From: Endothia cerciana
Taxonomy: Eukaryota; Ascomycota; Sordariomycetes; Diaporthales; Cryphonectriaceae
Length of the DNA: 64,000 nt
Assembly: GCA_026119935.1 (NCBI GenBank)
Contig: JALRMH010000046.1
Coordinates: 62,001 to 126,000 of the forward strand
Direction of reading: 5' to 3'
Under the pieces are notes generated by a model. That model was not told where the DNA came from and searched no databases. It saw only the letters and a list, made by a program, of their open reading frames with translations. Of the stretch, positions 13,830 through 24,878 are shown in pieces. The stretch's first letter is position 1. Each line of letters starts with the position of its first letter. The position numbers and the translations under genes were made by a program.

Positions 13830-14478
13830 AGCTCCGGGGAAGAATTGACATTTTTTCCCTCGTCACGTTCGTTTGTTCGCCTCACGTCAACAAGCAAAGC
13901 AAGGCAATCTTGGACCTCGCCCACCTCCGCACCTCTCGATCGCCTGAGACGTCTGTCTTCCGTACCACCACCACCGTCGCGAACGTCTCGATCTACTGCA
14001 CCGATCCTCGTCAACGCCCTCTCCTCTGTGGACACCCCATCGTCATCTATCCGATTCCTTTCTAGAACCATCAGCGAGGCGTTTGTCATCATCCCCACGC
14101 CCACTTCACCCAAGACATCCAAAACAACTTGACAAGCACCAGTGTCTCACGCACACGTATTGCTGCTGCTGCTCCGTCTGGGACTAGACCTCACAACATC
14201 TCTCGTCACAATCATCTACCATTTACTTCCCTCCCTCTTCATACATAGGTCCGTTTGCAGCCCTCCCATCCATCCCTCCACCCCAAGCACACCGACGCGC
14301 AAAGCTAAAACCTCGGCGGCCAGGTCCTTTCACCTCCTCTGCGCTACATCTAGGCCACCGCCATCTGTCGAGAAGGAGACTACACCGGGGGAACGAGATA
14401 CAGTATCATAACATCTTGAACGAGACGAGATAGGAAGCGAAGTAGCGGAGATCCCCCACAGTCAGTCGGCATAACACA
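13830..14478 (+). promoter_or_regulatory. Pyrimidine-rich 5' leader and promoter of the G3BP-like gene
   Basis: The 650 bp before the ATG at 14479 are strongly C/T-rich on the coding strand (repeated TCATC, CTCC, CCACC), with a CTG run near 14161-14173. This is typical of fungal core promoters and long leaders of highly expressed RNA-binding protein genes. The minus-strand frame at 13583-14122 is the antisense reading of this leader. Confidence 0.55.
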
Positions 14479-16338
14479 ATGGCAACAAACGGCAACTTCA
14501 ACCACCAGGAGCAGTACGCTGCTCCGCCTGCCACTTCTGACGCTGTTTCTACCACCCCTGCCGAGTCAACCACCGGTACTGCCACCCCGTCCAAGGATGA
14601 GGTTGGCTGGTACTTTGTCGAGCAATACTACAACACCTTGAGCAAGAACCCCAGCAAGCTCCACGTGAGTCCAGCGTGTTGGTGAAATAACCGCCGTCGT
14701 TCATTGGCTAATCTTGCCGTAGCTGTTCTACAACAAGCGGTCCCAGTTCGTCCAAGGTCCCGAAGCTGAACTGGTGAACGTCGCCGTTGGACGACAGGTA
14801 TGTTTGGACTCCCTGGTGTTGAAAACCGCCTCGCCCTGCCCCTCTTGCCAGTCAGAGCATCCTGACAGATACCCCTTCACAGGCTATTCAGGAGCGTATC
14901 AAGGAGCTTGATTTCCAAGACTGCAAGGTCCGAGTCTCGAATGTTGATTCCCAGGCCTCCTTCGAGAACATCGTCATTCAGGTCATCGGAGAGATCTCCA
15001 ACAAGTCCGGCGAGCCAAAGAAATTCGTCCAGACCTTCGTCCTCGCAGCACAGCCCGCCGGATACTACCTCCTCAATGACATCCTGAGGTATATCAACGA
15101 GGGTGAGGAGGAGACTGCCGGGGCCGCCGTAGAGGAGCCTGCTGCCGCTGCCGCTGCCGCTGCCACTGCCGCTGCCGCTGCCACTGCCGCTGCCGCTGCC
15201 GCTGCCGCTGCCGCTACCGAGGCTGAGGCAGCTGAGGAGTCCGCACCTGAGCCCGAGCCCGAGCCAGTTCAAGCCGAGGAGCCTGCCCAGGACGAGCCCG
15301 CCACGTTGGACGCCCAGGCTCTTGAGGAGAAGCTCGAGGAGTCCAGCTCCCTCACCAAGGAGTCTCCCGAGACTTCTGCCGTCGAGACCCCCGCTGAATC
15401 CACTCCAGCTCTTCAAGAAACCACAAGCAAGCCCGAGATAAGCGAGCCCGCCCCTGACCCAGAACAGAGCGCGCAGGAGATCGCTGCCGAGGAGAGCAAG
15501 CAGCCCGAGGTTCCCAAGGACCCTAGCCCTACCCCAGCTCCCACCCAGGCACCAGCTCCTGAGCCTGAGAAGCCCAAGGGCCCACCCAAGCCGATGACTT
15601 GGGCTAACCTCGCTGCCGCTGGGTCTGGCAAGCCCGCCGTGAAACCCGCCATCCCGCTACCGAACAACAAGGCCGCCGCGGCCGCTCCTCCTGCGCAGAC
15701 GCGGTCCGCTGCTGCCCCTGCTGCTGCCCCTGCCCAGGCCGGCACGCCCGCCCCTGCTGCCGAGACACCTGCCCAATCCGCCAACAAGGAGGCCAAGGAG
15801 GCGAATGAGTGGCGCACGGCCGGTGTCGATTCCAAGAGGCAAAGCCGACAGCACTCGACCGCGACACCTTCCGCTGAGAAGGAAGGTACCCTGGCATACG
15901 TCAAGTTCGTCAATGAGAAGGTCAAGGACGACGAACTGAGGGCCGCACTGAGCGCCTACGGTGACCTCGTCTACTTCGACATCAACCGCTCCAAGGTGAG
16001 ATGGCATTGTCTACGATATTACCCCTTACACTTTTGCTGACTATATGCAGACGTGCGCCTTTGTGGAGTACGCCACAGCCGCAAGCTGCCAGGCCGCGAT
16101 CAAGGCAAGCCCCATCTCGGTTCAGGGTGAGAGCATTGTCATTGAGACTAGGCGTCCTAAGGCAAGTGCCTACGGGGGAGCCAACTACAGCAACACCCGT
16201 GGCGGTATGGCTGGACGCGGCCGTGGTGGCTTCGAAGGCAACCGATCCGGCGGCCAAGGGGGCGGACGAGGTGGCTACACGGGTCGCGGTCGCGGTGCTC
16301 CCCGTGGTCGTGGCGGTGCCCAGGCCACCAATGCGTAA
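14479..16338 (+). CDS. G3BP-like NTF2-domain and RRM RNA-binding protein
   Basis: Four exons: 14479-14664, 14723-14797, 14883-15995, 16051-16338, giving 553 residues. The NTF2-like domain covers about residues 41-165 (VGWYFVEQYYNTL, LFYNKRSQFVQG, the ELDF turn, FVQTFVLAAQPAGYYLLNDI). A long low-complexity linker rich in Ala, Pro and Glu spans about 165-410 and includes an alternating GCT-GCC alanine tract. An RRM follows (GTLAYVKFV at about 424 and CAFVEYATA after intron 3), then a C-terminal RGG/GRG-rich tail. This order (NTF2, acidic/Pro linker, RRM, RGG) is that of G3BP/Nxt3 proteins, cytoplasmic RNA-binding factors of stress granules that bind deubiquitinases through the NTF2 domain. Intron 3 cuts the RRM between its two RNP motifs. 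I am confident of the family; the function in this organism is inferred. Confidence 0.93.
15136..15216 (+). repeat. GCTGCC hexamer repeat coding poly-alanine
   Basis: More than a dozen GCTGCC units, some with GCCACT variants, lie in the linker of the G3BP-like gene and code for an almost pure alanine tract. The antisense strand reads as a Gly/Ser repeat, which explains the large minus-strand frame here. Confidence 0.9.
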
Positions 16339-19286
16339 ACAGCCATACGGCGACGGCTCGATTTTCTTGCTCAATCCTAATTCAGGGAAGCGTTAGCTGG
16401 TCAGCACTTTTTTTCAAGTTTCGAAAAGTCGTTCCTGGAGTCTTTTGGAGTTCTTGGCCGGTCGGTGGTATAATGGTGGTGTGTGATCGTGCTCTGTGAA
16501 CTGGCGCATTGCGGTATCTGCATCGCAAAAAAAAACTTTTTCTTTTTGTCTCATTCTGTCTTCATCGCTCAGGTGTCTCTTGCGCGCGTCGTGAGCGGCA
16601 GACGGGCAGGAAGGGGATCGTTTTCACTTCACATTTTGCATGATCATGTGGTCAACACCTGTAGAAGATGGGAATGATATTTACGAGCAACGAAGGAAGG
16701 GGCTGCGGATGATGATACCAGGCCGCTAAGAAGATGTGCAGAGGGCGACGGAAACTCAGGAGGGGGGTATCCAGGAAAAGAGGGGGAGGGAGGGATCGAA
16801 GGAGATTGTAATGATAAAATCCACCCGGACGTGTACACCACCAATCCATCACCATCTGACGACGGGACCCAAAACGGACGGGCGCTTATAGCGGCAGCCA
16901 GCGATGTCTTCGACTTTTCGTTACCTACATCGCTTTTGATCCACCTGGCACATAGTCTATCTTCCAATTCATGGTTCGGCTTCAAACGGTCCGACATGTC
17001 CGTTGAAGTAAGTGGTCGCGAAGCCCGCAGTGTCTCAAGAGTATGCCGGCTTGGAAGAGGATGGAACCTTGCCGTGCCAGTAGGATGATCCCATCCCTGA
17101 TATCTTTGTGTCGTTCAGGACCCGACCCAACCAGCGAGCAACACACCTGTGGGATTCGGCACCCAGCTTCGGGAACCACCTAGACGAAAGAGGAGGCACC
17201 TAGTCCATCCCGAGCGCCCACGTGTGTATGATCTGCGGTGCCTTGGGCCCAGCCGACAGGCAGGACCAAGAGCCGAGGTGAGGGTGTTGTAGGTGGGAAA
17301 GTGCCTGCCTTGCTTTTTCAAGGCCTGGGTCGCGGTGTGCGCCTTTTCTCCCCGTCCGGGTTTTCCGCCGCTGGGCCATCTCTCTTCTTCTTCTTCTTCT
17401 TCTTCTTCTTTCTCCTCCCCCTCCTCCTCCTATGGGCGGGCGAGGGGTTAGGAAGGGGACTACACTTGGGTGGGAAGCGGCAGTGTATGTCGGGAGGTCT
17501 TCCCTCTGGCAGGATGATCGACGGCGCAGCGGCTCGTGGAGATCCGGGAGGCGAATATGCGGCAGGCAATAGGACAAGGAGCAGAGGAGGGAGGGGGGCG
17601 AGGATAGTCAGGAGGTGGGGGGGGGGGGGAGACGAAGGGTGTTGTTGATGGTGCTGACTGACCTTTGGTTGGGTGGATAGGAGGGGTACATGACTCTGCA
17701 ACGTAGTGCCCGGTTCGAGCATGAGAGCACAGGGCGTTGATAGGCACCCTGTGGGGTCACTCTTAGGTAAGAGTGTGCCAGAGGAGGGGGACGGTTCCTC
17801 GATGTCGTTCCCTGTTGGCCGAAGCAATTACGGCGGGGTGTATTGCGAGATGGTGGGAGGAGGGCAGGCACCTCCGTATCAGACGGAGGCTATCGACGCG
17901 CTTTTTGTTCTATTTCGGACCGGAAGGGGGGGAGGGTTGAGGGGTAGGTGGGTAGATATCTCGGAGGACGGCGGACTGAGGCGAGCCGAGGATGTTTTGA
18001 TTGCAGCATGGACGTCTATCTAACCCGTACCGAGACAGCGTGTGGAGGAGATAAAGGGAGAGGTTACTGGCGGACCGGTCGTATGTGTGAGTACTGACTG
18101 CGGATTGGTCTGTCGGTCTATCTCGACGTTGGGATGGTTACGGTGATGCACTGATGGGTCCCAGCCAGCTGCAGAGGGGGGGCGGTTGGTCTGTCGGAGG
18201 AGAGATGTTTTGTGCTCATAAATGATGAAGGGGGGCAGACGGGCGCCGGACAGACGACTACACTAGGGAGATACAGATACCAGATCTAGGGCCCTGGTCT
18301 TACCAGAACATGGAGTCACGGGAGAGAATCAACACAAGGAGGACGGGAAGAGGATATGGCAACCGGAGGCGACCGGTAGAGAGGATGGCGCGTGGTGAGC
18401 ACGGCAACTTCGGAGGAGGCCAGCCGGAGGAGGCCAGCCAAAGGAGGGTGATCTCGTGCAATCATACAATAATGGTGACAGAACGATGACGACCTTCGCA
18501 TAGATTAACTGAGACGAGTTGAACCACCGTGGGCCCTCCAGGAGAGAGAGAGCACTGGACATCCGACGGGTCCAAGAGGCGGTTCCCGTGACTGGATGGT
18601 ACAGCAGCCAACCCTTCGGTCCCGGAATCCGTTCAACGGCGAGGGCGCAACGACCTGTCCGCCACGAGGCCCATCACAACCTTCCGCAGTCATATACGGG
18701 CGTAGGCATGAGCTGAGTCCTCTTAGACGCCTTTGTGTAGCGGGACAAACGTCGATCCACGTCGATGTGTCTCGTTTGCAACCCCGACACGTGCCCGAAC
18801 AGGCGGGAGGGCGATCAGCACGGAGTTCACCTTGGCATCTCAGCCGTCCCTCCTCATCTCGATCCCAGAAGAAGGGCAACGAAGATATCCCCAGGCTGCT
18901 TGTTTGATCCCGGCTAGCAAGAGCAGGAGACGAGATGCCGTATGGAGTAGCCAGTGCGTCTGCGGTTCATGGCAGTCAGTTGTCATGTGAGGAGTCGTCG
19001 TTGTCAGCGTCGACGAGTGTCTTCTCCGTCGTCCGTCGTCCGCCACCCTCCTTCCTCTTTTGGACAGACCGGATGACGACGATGGCTCAAAGAAAAGTCG
19101 CACATGCGCCGGCACGGTCGCCCTACCATTCCGACATTCCCTGCTGTGCCATGTGGTGCCCAGGGCCGCTCCATGGACGCTGTGGTCCCCGGTAGCGACT
19201 GTATAATCGTGCCTGGGTCCAGCAGCCTGCCGGCCCCGCCGCCCACGACTTGGAAAGTGGCCTGCCATCGGCATGTCGGAACCTGT

Positions 19287-19312
19287 CAGCCAGCCAGCCA
19301 GCCAGCCAGCCA
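19287..19312. repeat. CAGC tetranucleotide microsatellite
   Basis: Six perfect CAGC units. Confidence 0.9.
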
Positions 19313-20406
19313 ATCCCGCCTGCAGAGCCAGGCCGGAGTGATTCCACGCCCCCCCCCCATGTGAAATCGTATCCACTCCAATGACGATCAGGGTATCTCT
19401 CTGGCAAGTCCTCGCTGGCTGGCTGGGCCGTCACCGGGGGATCCTAGGAGGGTCTTGTAGAGTAGGTTGCTGTCCGGACCAGAACCTTGGTAAGCAGAGG
19501 TCCGGCAGTCGTCAGCACCGCGCGGCTCTAAGGGGACCCTCCCGACCAACCCCCTGTGCCCCCGTGCAGGGCCGCTGCTCGAAGCATGCTGAGATCGACC
19601 GAGCCGAGATGGACAAGAGGCGAGGCCGATCCTGCCACTGCGTCCTTCCAGAGCCATTCCAGAAGCCCTTTCAGCGGGAGAATCCGTGCTTCTTTCGCCA
19701 CTGGTGCTGACCATGGCGGCCGGGAGGGGCCTCGCGTGCCCTTGGGCGCATGTCTGGTGTCACCACACCGAGAGGGCCTCCCCTCCCCCTCCCCCTCCCT
19801 ATCGTGCCTATCAGGTCACCCAGCGCCGGCAAGCAAGCCTCGCCGTGTTCAGCGCCGGGGGCCAGCCCAGCTATGGCGTCGGAAGGGGGGCAGGTGAGCC
19901 GACCCGGGGCGGACCGAACACGGCGAGGGAGGTTCGGACGCAGTATCGCGAGGCTGGACGCGGAAAGATATGTCGTTGCCTCCTCCCTCTCGTGGTAATA
20001 GCCTCACAGGATCACGCAATCCGGACAATACCACCTATGCTGAATCAGAAATACAACCGACGCCGGCATGTTGATGCCAGACCCCCCGTGCGGTGCGGCA
20101 TCCTAACAACCTGCCTGAACCGGCCTAGGCCCACTCCTACTGCGGGTGGCTGATGGTCACTGATGGGGTCCTCGAGGCCCTCGGCAAGTACCGCGAGGGG
20201 ACGCGTGCTAGACCGTACTGGGAGGGTCGCCTCGTTCGGTCTCTTGTTCGTGTCGCATTGTCCGCCATGGGAGCTCACACAGACGTATGGCGGGTGAGCA
20301 GCCGGCCTTGTGGGCTTCCACAATGAGGAAGGCAGTGCGCAGGCGCAGGAGGAGAGGGAGGGAGGGATGATGCCCTCTGCTGACGCCGTGGTGGGCTCGC
20401 CGGCGG

Positions 20407-20433
20407 TCTCTCTCTCTCTCTCTCTCTCTCTCT
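20407..20433. repeat. TC dinucleotide microsatellite
   Basis: Thirteen and a half uninterrupted TC units. Confidence 0.95.
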
Positions 20434-20849
20434 GGTGTTGTTGGTCTGCGCTTCGCTGCTCATCATGCCCAGGTCCCCCCCCCCTCCCCCGTGCCAGCCC
20501 TCGACCTCGTATTCCCGTACGCGTATCGCGACGGGGATAATACTTAAGCATATAATGGGGTACCGGGGGGGGGGGGCATGAAGTGATCAACATGACGAGC
20601 TGCGGTGCTCGCTGGGCTCGCCCCACCGCACAAATGCTATGTGGTAGCATGTTCTGCTGCGACTTCCAGAAGGGTACCGCCGACCTTCCGGAGAGGACCA
20701 GTACTGCGAGGCCCTAAGCTCGAACGGGGCAGAGGAGCGACAGGAGCCTGCTCGCAGGGCGACAGGGGGTCCAGGGCCCTGGGCCTGTCCTCTTTGCAGT
20801 AGCCCGCCTTCCAGACTTCTACCCTTTCCTTCTCTGCAGGACCCTAAGC

Positions 20850-21579
20850 CGTGCCGCCCCATTCCCGTCTCCCCTCTCCCTCATCCTCATCTCCAACTCC
20901 AACCCACCAACTGCATCTATCTCGTCTCACCTCCCTCGCCGTCTCCTCCAGGCTCGGCTCTGCAGAGAACTCTCCCCTCTTCTGTTCTGTCACGAGAGCC
21001 TCACCCTCACCCTCACCCTCACCCTTGCCCTTGCCCTTGCCCTGTACTGCCCTGCGCTGCGGCTAGGCTATATCGACCTGGGTGGCCCTCTCACGGCGTG
21101 GCCCCGCTCCGCCCTGCTGTGATCAGCCCTTTGGATGCCGTCTCTCGTACCTACTTGAGGTGACCACACGCCCCAGGCTGGCCGGCCCCTCGATCATCCC
21201 TCTCCGGGGCTCACCCGACGGGATCGGAACCGGCCCATAGAGATTCCATCGGCCACATGTTGTGGAAGGGCCTCTGGTTTCGAAAGTGGACCTAGCGTTG
21301 GCGTCTTTAGTTCCCACGACGGCGGGCGGGACCTAAAGACGGGAGGAGAAAGACATACCTTCACGTCTCAGGGTCTGGCCAGCGGAGGGGGGGAACCGAG
21401 GAGGCAGGAACCTGACAGCGTCTCCTCATCCTCGCATGAGGTGGTTGATGATGGTGGATTGGCGCTTCACGGGGCAAGGAGGAACAAATCAAGAAACCCA
21501 ACCAGGAGGGGGAGGCGCCCATCCTGCAGAACTAGGGCTCGCGGCGGACGAGTGAATCATCCAGACCGGCTGCGCGGGC
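20850..21579 (+). promoter_or_regulatory. Pyrimidine-rich leader and promoter of the PH-domain gene
   Basis: The coding strand is C/T-rich between about 20850 and 21065 (TCTCCC, CATCTC), including CACCCT repeats passing into TGCCCT repeats (21001-21043). It resembles the leaders of the G3BP-like and KSP1 genes. The rest, to the ATG, is mixed sequence; a leader intron is possible but not resolved. Confidence 0.45.
21001..21043. repeat. CACCCT/TGCCCT hexamer tandem repeat
   Basis: About four CACCCT units run directly into three TGCCCT units. The motif is not a telomeric CCCTAA repeat. Confidence 0.85.
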
Positions 21580-22948
21580 ATGTCATTGCTAGTGGCCTCT
21601 CCACCGGCGATGGAATTCAGTGACTCTGAAGAGAGTTCCTCCGCCGCTTTCGACGTCTTCAATCATGCGTTGGAGCTGGCGCCCATCGACAACCGGCCGG
21701 CCCGCCGGCTGTCCATGGAGGAGGATTACTTCTACGAGCAGGTCATGACCTTCGCACAGCCGCCCATGCCGCCTGCCTACCACGTCGCCACGCACGGGGC
21801 CTACGAGGGGCCGTCGCGGAAGGGCAAGGAGGCCGTCATGGACGAGAGCGTGTTGACGGACCAGGAGAACCTGCCCGGTTACTACTGCGACGTCCATATG
21901 GAGAACGTCTTTCAGATGAAGATGGAGATCGAGGACGCCGTCAAGAGGGCCGAGTACAGGAACTGGCGCACCATGTTCGTCGTGCTGCACGGGACAGCGC
22001 TGCACATCTACTCGGCCAAGAAGAAGGATTTCGGCTGGGGCAAGAACAGGATGCACGGTCCGGACGTGAAGCCGGACAATCCCTCGTGGTTGAAGAAGGG
22101 ATCACTGGAGCGCAGCTACAGCCTGCAGCACGCCGACGTGGGTATAGCGGCTGACTATCACAAGTGGGTCGCATCTTCCCCCCCGCCTTGGCCTGCCTTC
22201 CCGCCCTCGGTCCCGGGCCTCTACTCTTCCAACGCTGCAGAGAAGCTGATATCAGAGTCGCAGACGCCGTTACGTTATCCGCATCAGGGCGGAGACCGAC
22301 CAGTTCCTCATCTCTTGTGTGGAGCTGGTCACCTTCGTCAGGTGGCTGGAGTGCCTCTTCGCCGCCATAGACGTGGCAATCCCGATCGACGAGCGTGACT
22401 TCCCACGGGATCAGAGCATACCGCGCATACAGAGACTACGGTGGCTTCGCGGCCAATTTGGCGCACAGGGCACCGGCGGCGGGGAGATATGGGACTCTTT
22501 CGGACCTGTGCCGATGTCGCCTCTCGACTCGGAAGACTTATCGGTCGATGCGCAGATGGGCGTGGACATCACCCACCACGGACCTGGTATCTTTGATGGA
22601 TCGCCAGCCACACATTCCTCAAGCAACTTCCAGACATCACACCACGAACCATCGGTGAACCGGTTCTCGACGTCGTCCCCGATTAATGAAGACGTGGAGC
22701 CGGGAACGGGCAAGTGGAGACCACGGCACCTGTGGTCCACCACGCACGACATGGTCTATGCTAAGCTGTGCTATGCGGTGCTGCTGTTCAAGAGCCCACG
22801 AAAGTCCAACTTTGTCATCTTCAAGGGTCAGAGATGGCACATCGACTGGTCCACGGGCCAGATGTCACGGGTCCAACCGCCGTCGTATGGCGAGCCCGAA
22901 TACTGGGGTCCGTGGCAGGTCATACACGCTGACAACCGGCGTATATGA
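21580..22948 (+). CDS. PH-domain protein
   Basis: Two exons, 21580-22163 and 22264-22948, joined across a 100 nt intron inside the PH domain (DYHK|RRYVIRIRAETDQF), giving 422 residues. A pleckstrin-homology domain spans about residues 100-260: YRNWRTMFVVLHGTALHIY gives strands 2-3, KKGSLERSYSLQHADVGIA and RYVIRIRAETDQFL strands 5-7, and FVRWLECLFAAIDVA the C-terminal helix with its conserved tryptophan. A Pro/Ser/Asp-rich linker and a conserved-looking C-terminal module (MVYAKLCYAVLLFKSPRKSNFVIFKGQRW) follow. Such fungal proteins are inferred to bind phosphoinositides at membranes; the specific role is unknown. A second in-frame ATG at 21610 (MEFSDSEES) may be the true start, making the protein ten residues shorter. 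Confidence 0.87.
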
Positions 22949-23652
22949 CGCTGATTCCCCCCCCCCCCCCACCCCCTTTCACCCAACCTCTTATCTACCT
23001 CACACCACCTCCCCATGCAAATCTCACTCTCGTCATTTCATCACATCATACCCATCTCCGATCTCATTCTGTGGAAAGCATCACGTGGGGTCATTGGCAG
23101 CGAAAATGGTTGCATAGTCTGCATTTGGCCCTTGTGGTCCGGCGTTCAACGGGGTGAGGACTGCATTGCTCTTCTACGAATATACCTCTTAGCATGTCGA
23201 AGGATGGAAAGAACGCATGGGGGATGCAAGAGCGGCGACGGCGGTTTCAACCGAAGACAGCCAGCATTTTCAGGTTTCTTGCGCATCGACGGGCTGATGA
23301 AAGCAACCACGGACAGAGAGAGGTGGTATCATGTACATAGGGCTGTCCTGAAAATAGGTACCGTCATCTTTGCCCGGCTTCAAAACCCATATTGGCCCTC
23401 GCAGGACCGAAGTGAATGCCCCCCCCCCCCCCAACGCCTGGTATCCTCGTCGTAGTCATGATGCTCATGGGCCGTCCCAGCCTCGCAGGTTTGTTCGTGC
23501 TGTCGTGCAGACAGCGTATCCCTCCCACCATGTAAATACAACACTGGAGTCGAGCGCTAGCACGCCGTACCCATTCAGCAGACAGAATTGTAGCGAGCGT
23601 CCCTGGGTGTTCCTCCCGAGACAACCCGCCCCGCCCACTCACGAACCCCTCC
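22949..23652. other. Intergenic region between the convergent PH and NNF1 genes
   Basis: Both genes end into this stretch, so it holds two 3' regions. It contains two 14-base C runs (22957-22970, 23419-23432). No coding evidence. Confidence 0.6.
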
Positions 23653-24531
23653 TCACACGTCGGCCATCTCCGCCTCCAAGGCCCGACTCTCCGTCGCCAG
23701 CGCCTCGGCCGGCACGCCCTCCATCAAGGCCGCCGCGCCATCGACGTCCGCCAGTGCCGCCTCCAGCGACGCCAACAGGCCCTCGATCTCGGCCCTCTGC
23801 GCCTGGACCTCCTCCCACAGCACGACATTCGCGGCCTGCGTGTTCTGCAGCCGCGCGTTCATCTGGCTCTGCTGGCTCGCGAGGTGCGGCGCGAGGTGCG
23901 CGGCCAGCACCGCCTCGGCCGGGAGTAGGTGCGGCGGGGCGGGGCCCTGCCCGTCCCCCTCCCCGCCCTCCTTCTTCTTCCCCTTGCCGGCGGGCGGCGA
24001 CGACGCCGCCGCCGCCGCCGCCGCCCGCCGCCGCCGCAGCTCCGCGTCGCTGGCCAGGCCCTCGAGCTCGTTCAGCCGCGGCACGACGGCGTAGCGCTCC
24101 AGGATCTTGGCGAACTCGGCGGCGCACAGCTGGCCCAGGCGGTCGACCATGCCGCGCTGGACCTGCCGCAGGACGTGCGGCGCCCGCGACGCGACGGTCG
24201 GGTAGCAGGACCCGAAGTTATCCGGGGAGATCCTGGCGAGGGTCCGCGTGAGCGCCGCGTCGAAGGACTCCTGCAGCCGCTGCGCGCGGGGGCCCGGGGT
24301 CGCCGCCGTGTGGCGCGCCGGGAGCGGCGGGGAGGCCGGCAGGGGCGCTGCGGCTGTGGGGCCCGGGGGGTCCAGCTGTCCCGACGAGGAGGAGGAGGAG
24401 GAGGAGGAGGAGGAGGTCGGGGCCGGCTGTGGTTGTGGGGTGTGCTCCTGCTGTTGTGTATCTGCGCTCTCGTCGGGAGAGGAGGCATTGTTGTTGGGTT
24501 GTGGCTGCGAGGATTGGGCCTCGCCCGCCAT
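23653..24531 (-). CDS. NNF1: Nnf1-like MIND kinetochore subunit
   Basis: Intronless frame of 292 residues. After a Gln/Ser/Pro-rich N-terminus with a Ser run (about 40-50), the segment RLQESFDAALTRTLARISPDNFGSCYPT (about 84-111) followed by VDRLGQLCAAEFAKILERY and VVPRLNELEGL matches the Nnf1 family: a first helix, the F-x-x-C-[FY]-P-T turn, then the helical stretch ending in a paired-helix coiled coil. The C-terminal part (about 200-292) is predicted helical (LQNTQAANVVLWEEVQAQ). Nnf1 is one of four subunits of MIND/Mis12, which links the inner kinetochore to Ndc80. Low-complexity inserts (Ser run, Ala run near 168-176, KGKKKEGGEG) make it longer than the yeast protein. The gene is divergent from the NOSIP-like gene. 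Confidence 0.82.
   Translation of the reverse strand: MAGEAQSSQPQPNNNASSPDESADTQQQEHTPQPQPAPTSSSSSSSSSSSGQLDPPGPTAAAPLPASPPLPARHTAATPGPRAQRLQESFDAALTRTLARISPDNFGSCYPTVASRAPHVLRQVQRGMVDRLGQLCAAEFAKILERYAVVPRLNELEGLASDAELRRRRAAAAAAASSPPAGKGKKKEGGEGDGQGPAPPHLLPAEAVLAAHLAPHLASQQSQMNARLQNTQAANVVLWEEVQAQRAEIEGLLASLEAALADVDGAAALMEGVPAEALATESRALEAEMADV
24388..24415. repeat. GAG trinucleotide run inside NNF1
   Basis: About nine GAG units on the plus strand code for a poly-serine tract on the minus-strand gene. Confidence 0.9.
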
Positions 24532-24878
24532 CGTGATGAAACCGTTCTCCCCGGTGATGTGCGGGCTCGAGTGGCGGTGCTACATGTCCATTCGGCTGGT
24601 GGTTCTGTGCTGTGTGCGTCCGCATATGCAGTCTTGTGGTGTCGAGGCTGAAGTTGGCTTCAAGTGCAGCAGACGCGGTGCGACGCGTCGTTGTTAGAAT
24701 AAAGTTGCTTATGTAATACCGACTTGTCTCCGCCATCTAACGTTACCGTCGACCTCCAACTACAACTTGAACGTCGCAGACGACAACACCACCCAACTCG
24801 ACCCAACAAGGCTGCAAACCCGTCTGAGATCTCATCTGGTTTGTCCCTCCCCGAGAAATCGCCAAAAATCCGGGCACC
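24532..24878. promoter_or_regulatory. Divergent promoter of NNF1 and the NOSIP-like gene
   Basis: The two ATGs face away from each other across 347 bp, so core promoters and leaders of both genes must lie here. No TATA box stands out. Short C/A-rich leader sequence precedes the plus-strand ATG. Confidence 0.65.

Larger units (their letters stand above)
16339..20849. other. Gene-free stretch with simple repeats
   Basis: No recognisable gene. It holds a TTC run (17385-17409), a 13-base G run (17617-17629), a CAGC run (19287-19312), a TC run (20407-20433) and a 12-base G run (20565-20576). The first 200 bp are the 3' region of the G3BP-like gene, with T-rich sequence at 16409-16420 and 16527-16548. 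Confidence 0.5.

Noticed and set aside
13583..14122. 179-codon minus-strand frame
   Set aside because: It is the antisense reading of the pyrimidine-rich leader of the G3BP-like gene and shows only Arg/Glu/Gly/Asp-rich composition.
14877..15925. Minus-strand frames of 179 and 170 codons rich in Gly, Ser and Leu
   Set aside because: They mirror the GCTGCC and Pro/Ala coding tracts of the G3BP-like exon 3.
23370..24651. Long plus-strand frames of 293 and 240 codons opposite NNF1
   Set aside because: They are Arg/Pro-rich antisense readings of GC-rich coding DNA; the NNF1 frame has the conserved pattern.
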